Shown here one piece after another: positions 25,090-33,997 of a DNA stretch of 49,583 nt. Numbering within the stretch: position 1 is the stretch's first letter; every line of letters starts with the position of its first letter. The translations under genes and the position numbers were made by a program. The DNA comes from an uncultured Bacteroides sp. (lineage in GTDB: Bacteria > Bacteroidota > Bacteroidia > Bacteroidales > Bacteroidaceae): positions 1 to 49,583 of the forward strand of contig CALUOU010000009.1 of NCBI GenBank assembly GCA_944322335.1, in the 5' to 3' direction. The notes beneath the pieces were generated by a model. The model saw only the letters and a program-made list of their open reading frames with translations, was not told the origin of the DNA and did no database searches.

Positions 25090-25323
25090 CTAACGCCGCA
25101 TATCGTGCTCACCAAAAAGAGTGGGATAATCCTCTTCCATATTTTTATGCACAAAAGCAAGCACAATCTCCCTGAACCAGCGTGATTTGTTCGTTATCTT
25201 ATACTTTTCCAGATAACGGTCCACAATCCGCAGTTCTTCCTCGCTCATCAGGCACACAATGCGCTGTGTGCGTTTGGGATCTTCGGGAGTCGCTTTAATG
25301 CAGGTTTTGTCTCTCTTCCTCAT
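25090..25323 (-). CDS. Small ribbon-helix-helix-like protein
   Basis: 77 aa from ATG 25323 (MRKRDKTCIKA), chosen over a longer frame to 25389 because the predicted -7 element (25333-25340) lies inside the longer version. The pattern RTQRIVCLMSEEELRIVDRYLEKYKITNKSRWFREIVLAFVHKN fits a strand followed by two helices, as in CopG/MobC-type DNA-binding proteins. It is next to tadA, and divergent from the yraN-like gene across a 174-base gap; it may regulate itself or its neighbours. Fold assignment is by eye. Confidence 0.6.
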   Translation of the reverse strand: MRKRDKTCIKATPEDPKRTQRIVCLMSEEELRIVDRYLEKYKITNKSRWFREIVLAFVHKNMEEDYPTLFGEHDMRR

Positions 25324-25332
25324 AATATCCTG

Positions 25333-25362
25333 CAAAATTAACATTCCTTCTTTAAAAACAAA
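25333..25362 (-). promoter_or_regulatory. Possible promoter of RHH-like gene
   Basis: Minus-strand -7 TAATTTTG (25333-25340) and TTTG (25359-25362), 18 bases apart, slightly short of the usual 19-20. Confidence 0.4.
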
Positions 25363-25435
25363 GCAAAAAGCACAAGAAAAGAGCGGCAAAAAGAATCTTT
25401 TTCTTTCTTTGTATCACACAATCCAAATTATTCGC

Positions 25436-25443
25436 TACTTTTG
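25436..25443 (+). promoter_or_regulatory. -7 element before yraN-like gene
   Basis: TACTTTTG fits TAnnTTTG, 54 bases before the ATG. A TTTG at 25408-25411 is 24 bases away, longer than usual. Confidence 0.45.
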
Positions 25444-25497
25444 TATGCGAAGTGCGCATGACGCGCTTCCGAAAGAATTCAAAAACAGAGACGAATC

Positions 25498-25860
25498 ATG
25501 GCAGAACACAACGCTTTAGGAAAAATCGGAGAAAATGCAGCCGCAGACTATCTGACCCATCAGGGCTATACCATCCGCGACCGGAACTGGAGGAAAAATC
25601 ATTTGGAGCTGGATATCGTGGCTGAAAAAGACGGGCTGCTGGTGGTGGTGGAAGTGAAGACCCGCGCCCGCACGGTGTATCAGGATCCGCAAGATGCCGT
25701 CAACTGGAAAAAAATAAAAAATGTCATTGTGGCGGCTGACGCTTACATCAAGCATTTCCGCTTAGACATGCCAGTGCGATTTGACATCCTGACAGTCGTT
25801 GGAAAGCAAGACAAATTCCAAATAGAACATATTTGTGACGCCTTTTATCCCACGTTTTAA
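25498..25860 (+). CDS. YraN/UPF0102 family nuclease-fold protein
   Basis: 120-aa protein with a restriction-endonuclease-like core: GKIGENAAADYLTHQGYTI at the N-terminus, then ELDIVAEKDGLLVVVEVKTR, where the D/E-x-K triad is Glu-Leu-Asp ... VEVKTR. These proteins are widely conserved and linked to DNA recombination or Holliday-junction handling, but the exact role is unsettled. Length is normal. It precedes birA by 41 bases and is probably co-transcribed with it. Confidence 0.88.
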   Translation: MAEHNALGKIGENAAADYLTHQGYTIRDRNWRKNHLELDIVAEKDGLLVVVEVKTRARTVYQDPQDAVNWKKIKNVIVAADAYIKHFRLDMPVRFDILTVVGKQDKFQIEHICDAFYPTF

Positions 25861-25861
25861 C

Positions 25862-25901
25862 TTACTCACCAAACACCAAACATTAATCACCAACCACTAA
25901 A
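25862..25901 (+). promoter_or_regulatory. CACCAAA/ATCACCA-repeat leader before birA
   Basis: The 41 bases between the yraN-like gene and birA contain CACCAAACACCAAAC and AATCACCAACCACTAAA just before the ATG; no Shine-Dalgarno site. Looser version of the leader type seen before tsaE and the ThDP gene. Confidence 0.3.
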
Positions 25902-26663
25902 ATGCCATACCCCTTAATATGGTTGCAGGAAACCGACTCAACCAACCGCTATCTGACCCAGCTTTGTGATGAGCAAGGCTCTTCCCTTGCCGAAATGACT
26001 ACCATCGCCGCCGACTTCCAAACTGCCGGAAAAGGCCAACGAGGCAATCATTGGGAAGCCGAACCGGGAGAGAACCTGCTGTTCAGCATTGTACTCTACC
26101 CCACATTTCTGGAAGCCAAAAACCAGTTTGCCATTTCCCAACTGGCAGCACTGGCTTTGAAAGACACAATGGAAGGCTTCACTCCCAACATTTCCATCAA
26201 ATGGTCCAACGATCTCTACTGGAAAGACTGCAAGATGGGGGGGATTCTGATAGAACACGATCTGCAAGGAAACATGCTCAAACGTAGCATCATCGGCATC
26301 GGACTGAACATCAACCAAGAGACTTTCCACAGCGATGCGCCCAATCCTGTCTCTCTCCGCCAGATCACAGGGCACCACTACCATCGCTCACCCATCTTAG
26401 ACCATTTCATGGAGCACCTCAGCTTTTCCTACCGCAACCTGCAAGACAAGGGGGAAGATTATCGACAGTTCTTGAACGAACGCTACAACGAAAGCCTGTT
26501 CCGCCGTCTGGAATGGCACCGCTACGTGGATGAGCATGGCTCGTTTGAAGCGCTCTTGCTCCGAACGGAACCAGATGGCCGCCTGGTCCTGTTGGATCGA
26601 GAAAACCGGGAAAGGAAGTACTGGTTCAAAGAAGTAAGCTTTGTTGTCAACAAGCGCAGGTGA
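25902..26663 (+). CDS. birA: Biotin-[acetyl-CoA-carboxylase] ligase
   Basis: 253-aa enzyme that activates biotin with ATP and attaches it to carboxyl carrier proteins. The biotinyl-AMP site is TAGKGQRGNHWEAEPGENLLFSI near residues 46-68, and the KWSNDLYWKDCKMGGILIE block follows near 104. It lacks the N-terminal DNA-binding domain of the E. coli-type BirA, so it is a class I ligase without repressor function. The C-terminal small domain is present. It converges on folE across an 85-base gap rich in short palindromes. Confidence 0.92.
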   Translation: MPYPLIWLQETDSTNRYLTQLCDEQGSSLAEMTTIAADFQTAGKGQRGNHWEAEPGENLLFSIVLYPTFLEAKNQFAISQLAALALKDTMEGFTPNISIKWSNDLYWKDCKMGGILIEHDLQGNMLKRSIIGIGLNINQETFHSDAPNPVSLRQITGHHYHRSPILDHFMEHLSFSYRNLQDKGEDYRQFLNERYNESLFRRLEWHRYVDEHGSFEALLLRTEPDGRLVLLDRENRERKYWFKEVSFVVNKRR

Positions 26664-26682
26664 ATCTATACCGTCCACACCG

Positions 26683-26713
26683 CACACGTGACACTCAGCT
26701 GTCTCACGCGTGA
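26683..26713. repeat. Possible degenerate 22-bp-spaced palindrome pair
   Basis: CACACGTGA (26683-26691) and CACGCGTGA (26705-26713) start exactly 22 bases apart and agree at 8 of 9 positions; a further GCACGTGC palindrome lies at 26741-26748. In the convergent gap between birA and folE. May be a worn-down array, or coincidence. Confidence 0.3.
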
Positions 26714-26748
26714 TCTGCCGTATCATCAGCAACACGGAATGCACGTGC

Positions 26749-27342
26749 TCAAAGCGTACGGTTTCCCCTGATCAAGTTCATGAATTCTTCCCTGGTCTTT
26801 GCCTGGTTGAAAGCACCTGTGAAGTCACTGGTAGTCGTAATGGCGTTTTGTTTTTCCACACCGCGCATCTGCATACACATGTGCTTGGCTTCCACCACCA
26901 CCATCACGCCCAAGGGATTCAGTGTTTCCTGAATGCATTCCTTAATCTGCAGGGTCATGCGCTCCTGCACCTGCAGACGGTGGGAAAAGATGTCCACCAC
27001 ACGGGCTATTTTGCTCAGTCCCGTAATATAGCCATTAGGAATATAAGCCACATGGGCTTTTCCATAGAAAGGGAGCATATGATGCTCGCAAAGAGAAAAA
27101 AAGTCAATGTCTTTCACAATGACCATCTGACTGTACGCCTCTTTAAATTTGGCAGAACGCAACACCTCATGGGGATCCCTGTAGTATCCCTTCGTCAGCG
27201 AGAGCATAGCTTTAGCCACCCGTTCAGGAGTTTTCAGCAAGCCCTCGCGGCTGACATCTTCTCCCAGCAAAGTCAAGATGCGCTTATAGTGCATCATCAG
27301 CTCGTCCAGCGCAGGAGATTCGATGATTTCTTTATCTAACAT
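26749..27342 (-). CDS. folE: GTP cyclohydrolase I
   Basis: 197-aa homodecameric enzyme that starts tetrahydrofolate (and possibly queuosine precursor) synthesis by converting GTP to dihydroneopterin triphosphate. Zinc site: [20 protein letters not shown] (the Cys and a His) and the later CMQMRG Cys. The substrate-binding blocks [23 protein letters not shown] are intact. Length is standard for the zinc-dependent FolE1 class. It follows the SPOR-domain gene by 53 bases and is the last gene of the DUF1599-to-folE run. Confidence 0.95.
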   Translation of the reverse strand: MLDKEIIESPALDELMMHYKRILTLLGEDVSREGLLKTPERVAKAMLSLTKGYYRDPHEVLRSAKFKEAYSQMVIVKDIDFFSLCEHHMLPFYGKAHVAYIPNGYITGLSKIARVVDIFSHRLQVQERMTLQIKECIQETLNPLGVMVVVEAKHMCMQMRGVEKQNAITTTSDFTGAFNQAKTREEFMNLIRGNRTL

Positions 27343-27395
27343 AATTGCTTTTTTTAAAATTGAGAAAAGTCCTTTCTCCTGTCAGACTTTCCTGC

Positions 27396-27842
27396 TCAAA
27401 AGTAAATATTGATTTGCTCTTTCACGATGGACACTTCCTTGAACTCACCCGTCTCGCGCATCTTACGCATCATGGCATCGGCCTCTTCGATGCTACGGAA
27501 GTCTCCTACTTGACAGAGCCAACGGGGCGGGTTGAAAGACGCATATACTGTCAGGTCGGGGAAAAAAGCTTTGACCTTATTGGCCACGGCATGCGCTTCG
27601 TTCTTGGCCCGACGTGTGTTATTGCCGGCATACACCTGAATACGGTAACCTGTAGCCTTGATGATCTTACGCTCTCCGTTTACAGGCATGGCTCCAATCA
27701 GTCTGGTGATGCGGGGATCTTGATGAATCCGCACTCTGCCTTGCCCAGGCACGTCTTGCTCCAGACTCTTCACAATGTTTTGCGCACCTACAGAAAGCAC
27801 ACCAGCCAAACATATACCGATAAGCAAGCCCAATCGTTTCAT
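27396..27842 (-). CDS. SPOR domain protein
   Basis: 148-aa exported protein: signal peptide MKRLGLLIGICLAGVLSVGAQ, a short linker, then a SPOR domain from about 70 (GYRIQVYAGNNTRRAKNEAHAVANKV to LCQVGDFRSIEEADAMMRKM). SPOR domains bind denuded glycan strands of peptidoglycan, often at division sites. It sits between tpiA and folE; a 24-base-arm inverted repeat lies between it and tpiA, so expression may be separated from the upstream operon. Confidence 0.85.
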   Translation of the reverse strand: MKRLGLLIGICLAGVLSVGAQNIVKSLEQDVPGQGRVRIHQDPRITRLIGAMPVNGERKIIKATGYRIQVYAGNNTRRAKNEAHAVANKVKAFFPDLTVYASFNPPRWLCQVGDFRSIEEADAMMRKMRETGEFKEVSIVKEQINIYF

Positions 27843-27964
27843 AGGTTTTCAGTTCTTACGTTTTTTGAATTTGTTTTTTGAGTTTGTCAGTTCTGATGCT
27901 CTTTTGAATGCCAACGGCCTTCAGCCTAAGGTCGAGGAGCTTGCAAACTGGTAAAAGCATCAAA

Positions 27965-28028
27965 GCGGATGGGACGGAGCATCCGGATTTCCCGTGTGGA
28001 AAGGATCCGCATTCTCCGTCTGATCCGC
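27965..28028. repeat. Large imperfect inverted repeat downstream of tpiA
   Basis: A 24-base left arm (27965-27988, starting GCGGATGGGACGGAG) is complementary, with about five mismatches, to 28005-28028 (ending CTGATCCGC), with a 16-base loop that can itself pair TTCC/GGAA. It may be a terminator without a clear T-run or an RNA-stability element. Confidence 0.6.
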
Positions 28029-28054
28029 GTTCTAAGAAAAGGAGTTAAAAAAGC

Positions 28055-28813
28055 TTAAGCCTTAAATGCGTCGATAATGCCCTTGAAGTCAGCGACCTTC
28101 AAAGCAGCACCACCAATCAGCCCACCGTCTACATCGGGCTTTGCAAACAGTTCCTTTGCATTAGAGGGCTTGCAGCTTCCGCCATAAAGGATGGAGCAGT
28201 TGTCTGCAATTTCCTGACCATACTTGGCAGCTACCGTACTGCGGATGAAGGCGTGAATCTCTTCTGCCTGTTCCGGAGTGGCAGTCTTGCCAGTGCCGAT
28301 GGCCCAAACCGGCTCGTAAGCCAGGATGATTTTCGAGAAGTCCTCTGCAGAGAGTGAGAATACAGAAGCCAGCTGAGCGGCCACCACTTCGTTTTGCTTG
28401 TTAGCTTCGCGTTCTGCCAGCACCTCGCCAATGCAGAAGATAGGAGTCAGTCCGTGAGCCAAAGCCAGCTTTACTTTCTCTTCCAGGATTTCCACTGTCT
28501 CATGATAGTAAGCACGGCGTTCTGAGTGACCCAGAATCACGTATTTAGCGCCTGTGGAAGCTACCATGGCGGCAGACACTTCACCCGTGTACGCGCCCGA
28601 TTCCTTGTCAGCACAGTTTTCAGCACCTACACCAATCTTGGCTGGATCTACCAGCGGAGTCACCGATGCCAGGTGAATGAAGGGTGTACAAATGATAACA
28701 TCGCAATTGGGCGTTTCGTCAGCCAATGCTTCATTCAGTTCTTTTGCCAGAGCAATACCCTCTTGGAGAGTCTTGTTCATCTTCCAGTTTCCTGCAACAA
28801 TGTTTTTTCTCAT
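28055..28813 (-). CDS. tpiA: Triose-phosphate isomerase
   Basis: 252-aa glycolytic enzyme that interconverts dihydroxyacetone phosphate and glyceraldehyde 3-phosphate. Visible: N-terminal GNWKMNKT with catalytic Asn/Lys, [10 protein letters not shown] with catalytic His, the [18 protein letters not shown] segment with catalytic Glu and loop 6, and the phosphate-binding YGGSCKPSN and GLIGGAAL turns. Length is canonical. It begins 25 bases after the DoxX-like gene and is part of the DUF1599-DoxX-tpiA run. Confidence 0.97.
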   Translation of the reverse strand: MRKNIVAGNWKMNKTLQEGIALAKELNEALADETPNCDVIICTPFIHLASVTPLVDPAKIGVGAENCADKESGAYTGEVSAAMVASTGAKYVILGHSERRAYYHETVEILEEKVKLALAHGLTPIFCIGEVLAEREANKQNEVVAAQLASVFSLSAEDFSKIILAYEPVWAIGTGKTATPEQAEEIHAFIRSTVAAKYGQEIADNCSILYGGSCKPSNAKELFAKPDVDGGLIGGAALKVADFKGIIDAFKA

Positions 28814-28838
28814 TTTATTTACTTATTTAAAGGGTTAG

Positions 28839-30125
28839 TTATAAAGTCTTTTTTCGTTCATGCCGTTTGATGACCAGAATGTCTATACTCAACACCAGCA
28901 TCAAGGGCACGATGAACCACAACAGCACATAGCCCATCGTCTGCCAAACACTCACTAGTTTTTGCCGTCCCAAAGGCAGGCGTTCCAAGGTGTCGGTCAG
29001 GACATATTCGTCGGGCAGCTGATTGTCGCTCCATTTGTTCAGAATGGTCCCATCTTTCAGCAACAGAAGTCCCGGATTGGAACGGATGATGGTCTTCAGC
29101 GTGATGTCATCCGACTGGCAGAAAGGATATTCGGCTCCTGTCTTGTCCCGCCATTGCTCGATGGCATCGGGCTGAGAAGAGGTCAAGGCATAAAAACCAT
29201 AACCGTATTCCACGCTGTAGTCATATATCTCGTTGATAAGGTCGATATTGCTGTCGTCAGCCAATTCAATATAAGGAGCAACCAACAGAAAAGTATACCC
29301 CGAACGGGAAAGAATGCTGTCTGTCAGCTCCTCGCCAGTCTCCAGATCGTTTAAAGAGAAAGCCGATATGGGCGGCACATAGCCTTCTCTCAGCACCACC
29401 GTGCGCGTATCCACCAAATGCCAGGTGCTGTCCGGATAGTTGTCTATGGTGAACTCTTGCCGCACCCCTTCTTTCTCCATGAGGAAACGTGTCTCCACTT
29501 CGCCCAAGTCAGCGCCGGCAGGAATGGCCATGCCAGCCGGAATGTTCACACCGATTTTGAATGGCCGGAAATCCAGCACGGGCAAGTTGCGCAAGCAATA
29601 CACGGAAAGCGCTATAATGAAAAACATGGTGTACATGGAAATCATCCATTCCATCTTGATCGTAATAAAACGGACGATCTGTTTCCACTCCTTGAAGACA
29701 AACACGGCTGCCACCAGCAGGAGCACATTCTTTCCGAAGGTTTGCCAATGGGTCAGAACAACAGCATCGCCAAAACAGCCACAATCGGCCACCGGATCGG
29801 CTATGGCCAGATAGAGCGTCAGCGGTGTCATAAACAACATCAGCAACAAAGCCACCAATGTCGCCCCCTGCCTGCGCATCCCCATAAACAGGAATACGCC
29901 CACACAAAATTCTACCGCCGCCAGCAATATAGCCGCCAGCAGCAGCACATAAGAAGGGAGCCATGAAATGAGACCGAACGCTACCAGATAATCTTGAATC
30001 TTGTAGAAAGAGCCTAACGGGTCTACCGCTTTCACAAAACCGGAAAAGATGAACACACCTCCCAGCACAAAACGGCAAAGGTTTATCCATACCTTCTCTA
30101 TTATATGTTTCTTGTCAGTCTCCAA
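28839..30125 (-). CDS. DoxX-like membrane protein (BT_3928-type)
   Basis: 428-aa inner-membrane protein. N-terminal about 160 residues form a DoxX/MauE-like four-helix domain (NLCRFVLGGVFIFSGFVKAVDPLGSFYKIQDYLVAFGL, and VADCGCFGDAVVLTHWQTF with a Cys pair). A fifth helix (about 165-185) leads to an extracytoplasmic domain about 200-385, and a last helix lies near 400-420 with a basic tail. Such proteins are thought to support redox or disulfide exchange at the membrane; the role here is unproved. It overlaps the DUF1599 gene by 11 bases and precedes tpiA, an order I recall from other Bacteroides. Confidence 0.75.
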   Translation of the reverse strand: METDKKHIIEKVWINLCRFVLGGVFIFSGFVKAVDPLGSFYKIQDYLVAFGLISWLPSYVLLLAAILLAAVEFCVGVFLFMGMRRQGATLVALLLMLFMTPLTLYLAIADPVADCGCFGDAVVLTHWQTFGKNVLLLVAAVFVFKEWKQIVRFITIKMEWMISMYTMFFIIALSVYCLRNLPVLDFRPFKIGVNIPAGMAIPAGADLGEVETRFLMEKEGVRQEFTIDNYPDSTWHLVDTRTVVLREGYVPPISAFSLNDLETGEELTDSILSRSGYTFLLVAPYIELADDSNIDLINEIYDYSVEYGYGFYALTSSQPDAIEQWRDKTGAEYPFCQSDDITLKTIIRSNPGLLLLKDGTILNKWSDNQLPDEYVLTDTLERLPLGRQKLVSVWQTMGYVLLWFIVPLMLVLSIDILVIKRHERKKTL

Positions 30126-30657
30126 ACTCTATCTTAATCAAAGCAAACACAGAATAGTTTATCATATCCATATAATTGGCGTCAATGCCTTCTGACACCA
30201 ATGTCTTGCCGGACAACGACTCAATCTGTTTGGCCCGGTAAAGTTTCATCAAAATCAAATCGGTGTAAGAACTGACGCGCATGCCGCGCCAAGCCTCATC
30301 GTAGTCATGATTCTTGGCAAGCATCAGCTCCAAGGAAGCCTTAGCATACTTGTCATACAAATCCAACGCCTCGTCATTGGAAATGTCCGCCGTCTCCGCA
30401 TAACCCAGCTCCAGCTGGATCAGACCCACTATGCCGTAATTCACAATTGCAATGTATTCAGAACGGACACCCTCGTTTACCAAGGTCACGCCCTTGGTCT
30501 CAATGCTACGGATGCGGTTAGCCTTGATAAACAATTGATCGGTCACAGACATCGGACGGAGAATGCGCCATGCAGGGCCGTAATCGTGAAGTTTATTGGC
30601 AAACACATCCCGGCAAATCGCAATGACATCCTCAAATTGTTGCTTTGTATCTTTCAT
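30115..30657 (-). CDS. DUF1599 protein with internal duplication
   Basis: 180 aa from ATG 30657 (MKDTKQQFEDV); a longer frame to 30678 starts inside the -7 element at 30676-30683 and is rejected. The two halves are copies: KLHDYGPAWRILRPMSVTDQLFIKANRIRSIE in the first and KNHDYDEAWRGMRVSSYTDLILMKLYRAKQIE in the second, each followed by a [ST]LV[NS]EG segment and a MINY/IVNY helix. Function of the family is unknown; the helical pattern with HDY/AWR is reminiscent of small nucleotide-binding helical proteins, which is only a guess. First gene of the run leading to tpiA. Confidence 0.8.
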   Translation of the reverse strand: MKDTKQQFEDVIAICRDVFANKLHDYGPAWRILRPMSVTDQLFIKANRIRSIETKGVTLVNEGVRSEYIAIVNYGIVGLIQLELGYAETADISNDEALDLYDKYAKASLELMLAKNHDYDEAWRGMRVSSYTDLILMKLYRAKQIESLSGKTLVSEGIDANYMDMINYSVFALIKIEFGD

Positions 30658-30675
30658 CTTGCCATACTTTTGCGG

Positions 30676-30683
30676 CAAAGGTA
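30676..30683 (-). promoter_or_regulatory. -7 element of DUF1599-DoxX-tpiA operon
   Basis: Minus-strand TACCTTTG fits TAnnTTTG, 18 bases before the chosen ATG at 30657; no good -33 TTTG. Confidence 0.5.
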
Positions 30684-30689
30684 GGAATA

Positions 30690-30741
30690 ATTGGAGAAAA
30701 ACGAAAAAGAGGGCACTCTAAATTATATTAAAGTGTCCTCT
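30690..30741 (-). terminator. Intrinsic terminator of the M23 peptidase gene
   Basis: On the minus strand AGAGGACACT (30741-30732) pairs with AGTGCCCTCT (30717-30708) with one G-U pair, followed by TTTTTCGTTTTT. It ends the M23 transcript just before the DUF1599 promoter. Confidence 0.65.
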
Positions 30742-30770
30742 GAGATTAGAGATTGTTTACGTTTTTGCCT

Positions 30771-31631
30771 TTACGAACAGCGCAAAACTTGTCCGGGCCG
30801 CAAAATAGTCCGGCGCGTGATGCGGTTCAGCTTGCACAGCGTGCTGACCGACACTCCCTGACGGGCCGCTATTTTCGACAGGGTATCGCCTCTTTTCACT
30901 TTATAGAAGATGCCTTTGCCGGAACCGGCCTTGCTGGCTGTGCCTTGTTTCTGATAAGTATATGTATCTGCTACAATATCTTGCTTCTCGAAATCAAACA
31001 TCAATGCCGGGTTGAGAGGAATGCCCAGGAAACGGGTCTCAAAGTGGAGGTGCGAGCCGGTGGAACGTCCTGTGTTTCCGCCCAGAGCGATGGGCTCGCC
31101 CGCCTTCACGCGTTGGTTGACATCGACCAGTTGTTTTGACAGGTGACCGTAAACCGTCTCCAATCCGTTGTCGTGACGGATCACTATGTATTTGCCATAT
31201 CCCCGACGGCCCTGATTCTTCACGATGCGGACTTTTCCGCTGAAAGCAGCCCGAATGGTATCGCCCACATAGACCTTGATGTCAAGTCCATAGTGTGCCC
31301 TGCGCCGTCTGGGACGATAGCCGAACACATCAGTGATGCGTGTATGCTCGGTAGGCATGCAAAATTCTGTCAAGTCGAACGTATATTTTTCAGGAACCAC
31401 CGCATTCTTGTAAGCCTGCACGTATTGGTTGTCCCAATTCGGATACAAATCCAAGGCCGGGTACAAAGCCTGTTCGGCACGGATCTGCTTCTGCAATGCC
31501 AATGAATCCACACTTTTGAGTTTTCTGTCAACGGGAGCTTGCCGAGCTATCAGGTCTTGAGCGGAAATCCCTACGCTCACCATGGTGGCCGCAGCAGCGA
31601 TTAAAATGTTTTTAAAGCAAGCTATTTTCAT
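30771..31631 (-). CDS. M23 (LytM) peptidase with C-terminal LysM
   Basis: 286 aa from ATG 31631, chosen because it starts a proper signal peptide (MKIACFKNILIAAAATMVSVGISAQ); a longer frame to 31676 has no such start. The LytM metallo-endopeptidase domain has the zinc motifs HYGLDIKV (H-x3-D) and GSHLHFE (HxH). A LysM domain (YKVKRGDTLSKIAARQGVSVSTLCKLNRI) at the C-terminus binds peptidoglycan, so this is an exported cell-wall hydrolase or division-linked EnvC/NlpD-like factor. It has its own -7 element and terminator. Confidence 0.9.
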   Translation of the reverse strand: MKIACFKNILIAAAATMVSVGISAQDLIARQAPVDRKLKSVDSLALQKQIRAEQALYPALDLYPNWDNQYVQAYKNAVVPEKYTFDLTEFCMPTEHTRITDVFGYRPRRRRAHYGLDIKVYVGDTIRAAFSGKVRIVKNQGRRGYGKYIVIRHDNGLETVYGHLSKQLVDVNQRVKAGEPIALGGNTGRSTGSHLHFETRFLGIPLNPALMFDFEKQDIVADTYTYQKQGTASKAGSGKGIFYKVKRGDTLSKIAARQGVSVSTLCKLNRITRRTILRPGQVLRCS

Positions 31632-31719
31632 TATGGTCTGTATGTTCGTTGTGGTTTCGCGGCAAGTCTTTTCCAAACTTGTTTTTACACGAATTCCTTG
31701 TTATTTTTTAAAAGTCCCT

Positions 31720-31727
31720 CAAAGGTA
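31720..31727 (-). promoter_or_regulatory. -7 element of M23 peptidase gene
   Basis: Minus-strand TACCTTTG, about 90 bases before the signal-peptide ATG. No clear -33 partner. Confidence 0.45.
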
Positions 31728-31900
31728 GGACTTATCCTTGAAAAACCGGCTATACGCTTAAGTTTTTTTTCACCTCATGCTTTTGCCCATCTGCGCAAAT
31801 GGCTGTCAACACCTTATTTATCAACCAGATACACACAAACATGTTCTGCAACATACGAACGGACTATCCTCCCGAAATTCACAGTTATTAAGAGATTCAT

Positions 31901-33997
31901 TCAACTGATAGCCGCCCAATTCACATTCGTCTTACGCAAAACTTTGAGTTGCCGCCATAAGATCTCATTTTCAGGCAATGTCCCATCAGGATCTGTCTCC
32001 ACCACTTTCTGAGCGACTTCACGGACATATTGCAGCAACTGCCCGTCTTTGGCAATATCGGCTATCTTCAAGTCGAAAGCGACACCACTCTGCTGAGTGC
32101 CCTCCAAGTCGCCCGGTCCCCGAAGCTTGAGGTCGGCCTCGGCAATCTCAAATCCGTCGTTGGTGCGCACCATGATTTCCAACCGCTTACGGGTATCTTC
32201 CGAAAGCTTGTATCCCGTCACCAGAATACAGTATGACTGCTCTGCGCCACGTCCCACCCGCCCGCGAAGCTGATGCAACTGTGAAAGTCCGAAACGTTCG
32301 GCATTCTCAATGATCATGACAGAGGCGTTAGGCACATTGACTCCAACCTCGATCACCGTGGTGGCTACCATGATCTGAGCTTTGCCTGAGATGAAAAGCT
32401 GCATCTGGGCGTCCTTCTCCGCCGCTTTCATCTTGCCATGCACCTTACACACGATGCAGTCCGGGAATGCCTCACACACATGTAAATAGCCTTCTTCCAA
32501 GTTTTTCAGGTCAATCTTTTCGCTCTCCTTTATCAAAGGATAAACGATATAGACCTGCCGTCCTTCGGCTATCTGTTTCCGCACAGAGCCATAAAGACTT
32601 TCCCGGCGATTGTCAAACTGATGAATGGTAGCTATCGGTTTCCGCCCCGGAGGCAGCTCGTCGATAACGGAAACGTCCAGATCGCCATACAATGTCATGG
32701 CTAAAGTGCGCGGGATGGGAGTGGCAGTCATGACCAGCACATGAGGAGGCTGCATGCTCTTGGTCCATAGCCTGGCCCGCTGTTCCACCCCAAAACGGTG
32801 CTGCTCGTCAATGACCACAAAGCCCAATGAAGCGAAACTGACCGTCTCTTCTATCACCGCATGTGTGCCTATGAGTATCTGCACATCGCCCGCCTGCAAG
32901 CCGGCCAGAATCTTCTCGCGCCGTTTCCCCTTGACGGAGCCTGTAAGCAGCTCCACACGGATGTCCATATCGTGCAGGAATCCGCAAATGGTCTCGTAGT
33001 GCTGGTTGGCTAAAATCTCGGTAGGAGCCATCATACATGCCTGATAATGATTGTCGAGCGCAATCAGCATGCTCATCAGGGCAACGAGGGTTTTCCCGCT
33101 TCCCACATCTCCCTGCAGCAGGCGGTTCATCTGCCGTCCCGACCCCATGTCCCGCCGGATTTCCTTCAATACCCGTTTCTGCGCATTCGTCAGTTCAAAA
33201 GGGAGGTTCTGACTATAAAAGGTATTGAACACTTCCCCCACCCGGCTGAACACATAGCCCCGGTACTTCTGCTGGCGGTCACGGGCGTAGCGCAGGATGT
33301 TGAGCTGAACATAAAACAGCTCTTCAAACTTCAGCCGATACTGAGCCTTGCGCAAGGCTTCAGCTCCCGTCGGAAAATGAATGTTAGCCAGAGCTTCGTT
33401 CAATGGCATCAGGTGGTGGGCTTGCAGGATGGACGGAGAAAGCGTCTCAGGCAAAGGCTCACGAAGCTGCTGAAGCACGATGCCCATCATCTTTTCCAAC
33501 GCATGAGAGTTCAAGCCGATACGCTTCATCCGTTCTGTTGTGTTGTAGTAAGGGCGCAGCCCCATGGAAGAGAGCTGCACGTCTTCCGCCAAGTCTATAT
33601 CGGGATGTGCCACTTGAAAACGTCCGTTGAACAGGGTCGGCTTGCCGAACACCACATATTCCTGATGCAGCTTGTATTTTCCCAGAATGTATTTGATGCC
33701 ATTGAACCAGACCAAATCCACCACTCCCGTACCATCCATGAAATGAGCGATCAGACGCCGCTGCCTTCCTTCGCCGACATCCTCAAAGCTGCGGATTTCT
33801 CCTTTCAGTTGGATATAAGGCATGGAGCCGCTTATTTCACGGATGAGGTAGATGCGGCTACGGTCTACATATTTATAAGGGAAATAGTACAGCAGGTCGT
33901 GAAGCGAACAGATGTTCGCCTCCTTGTTGAGCACCGCTGCGCGCTGAGGACCGACACCCGACAAATACTTTATGTCACGTGTCGTCAGATCGAACAT
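31901..33997 (-). CDS. recG: ATP-dependent DNA helicase RecG
   Basis: 698-aa superfamily 2 helicase that remodels stalled forks and recombination intermediates. N-terminal wedge/OB domain (about 1-180, [26 protein letters not shown]), Walker [19 protein letters not shown] box ([10 protein letters not shown]), motif [14 protein letters not shown], and the C-terminal motifs [41 protein letters not shown] and the TRG segment. Length matches the family. It overlaps ispD by 13 bases and is the last gene of the ispD-recG pair. Confidence 0.96.
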   Translation of the reverse strand: MFDLTTRDIKYLSGVGPQRAAVLNKEANICSLHDLLYYFPYKYVDRSRIYLIREISGSMPYIQLKGEIRSFEDVGEGRQRRLIAHFMDGTGVVDLVWFNGIKYILGKYKLHQEYVVFGKPTLFNGRFQVAHPDIDLAEDVQLSSMGLRPYYNTTERMKRIGLNSHALEKMMGIVLQQLREPLPETLSPSILQAHHLMPLNEALANIHFPTGAEALRKAQYRLKFEELFYVQLNILRYARDRQQKYRGYVFSRVGEVFNTFYSQNLPFELTNAQKRVLKEIRRDMGSGRQMNRLLQGDVGSGKTLVALMSMLIALDNHYQACMMAPTEILANQHYETICGFLHDMDIRVELLTGSVKGKRREKILAGLQAGDVQILIGTHAVIEETVSFASLGFVVIDEQHRFGVEQRARLWTKSMQPPHVLVMTATPIPRTLAMTLYGDLDVSVIDELPPGRKPIATIHQFDNRRESLYGSVRKQIAEGRQVYIVYPLIKESEKIDLKNLEEGYLHVCEAFPDCIVCKVHGKMKAAEKDAQMQLFISGKAQIMVATTVIEVGVNVPNASVMIIENAERFGLSQLHQLRGRVGRGAEQSYCILVTGYKLSEDTRKRLEIMVRTNDGFEIAEADLKLRGPGDLEGTQQSGVAFDLKIADIAKDGQLLQYVREVAQKVVETDPDGTLPENEILWRQLKVLRKTNVNWAAIS

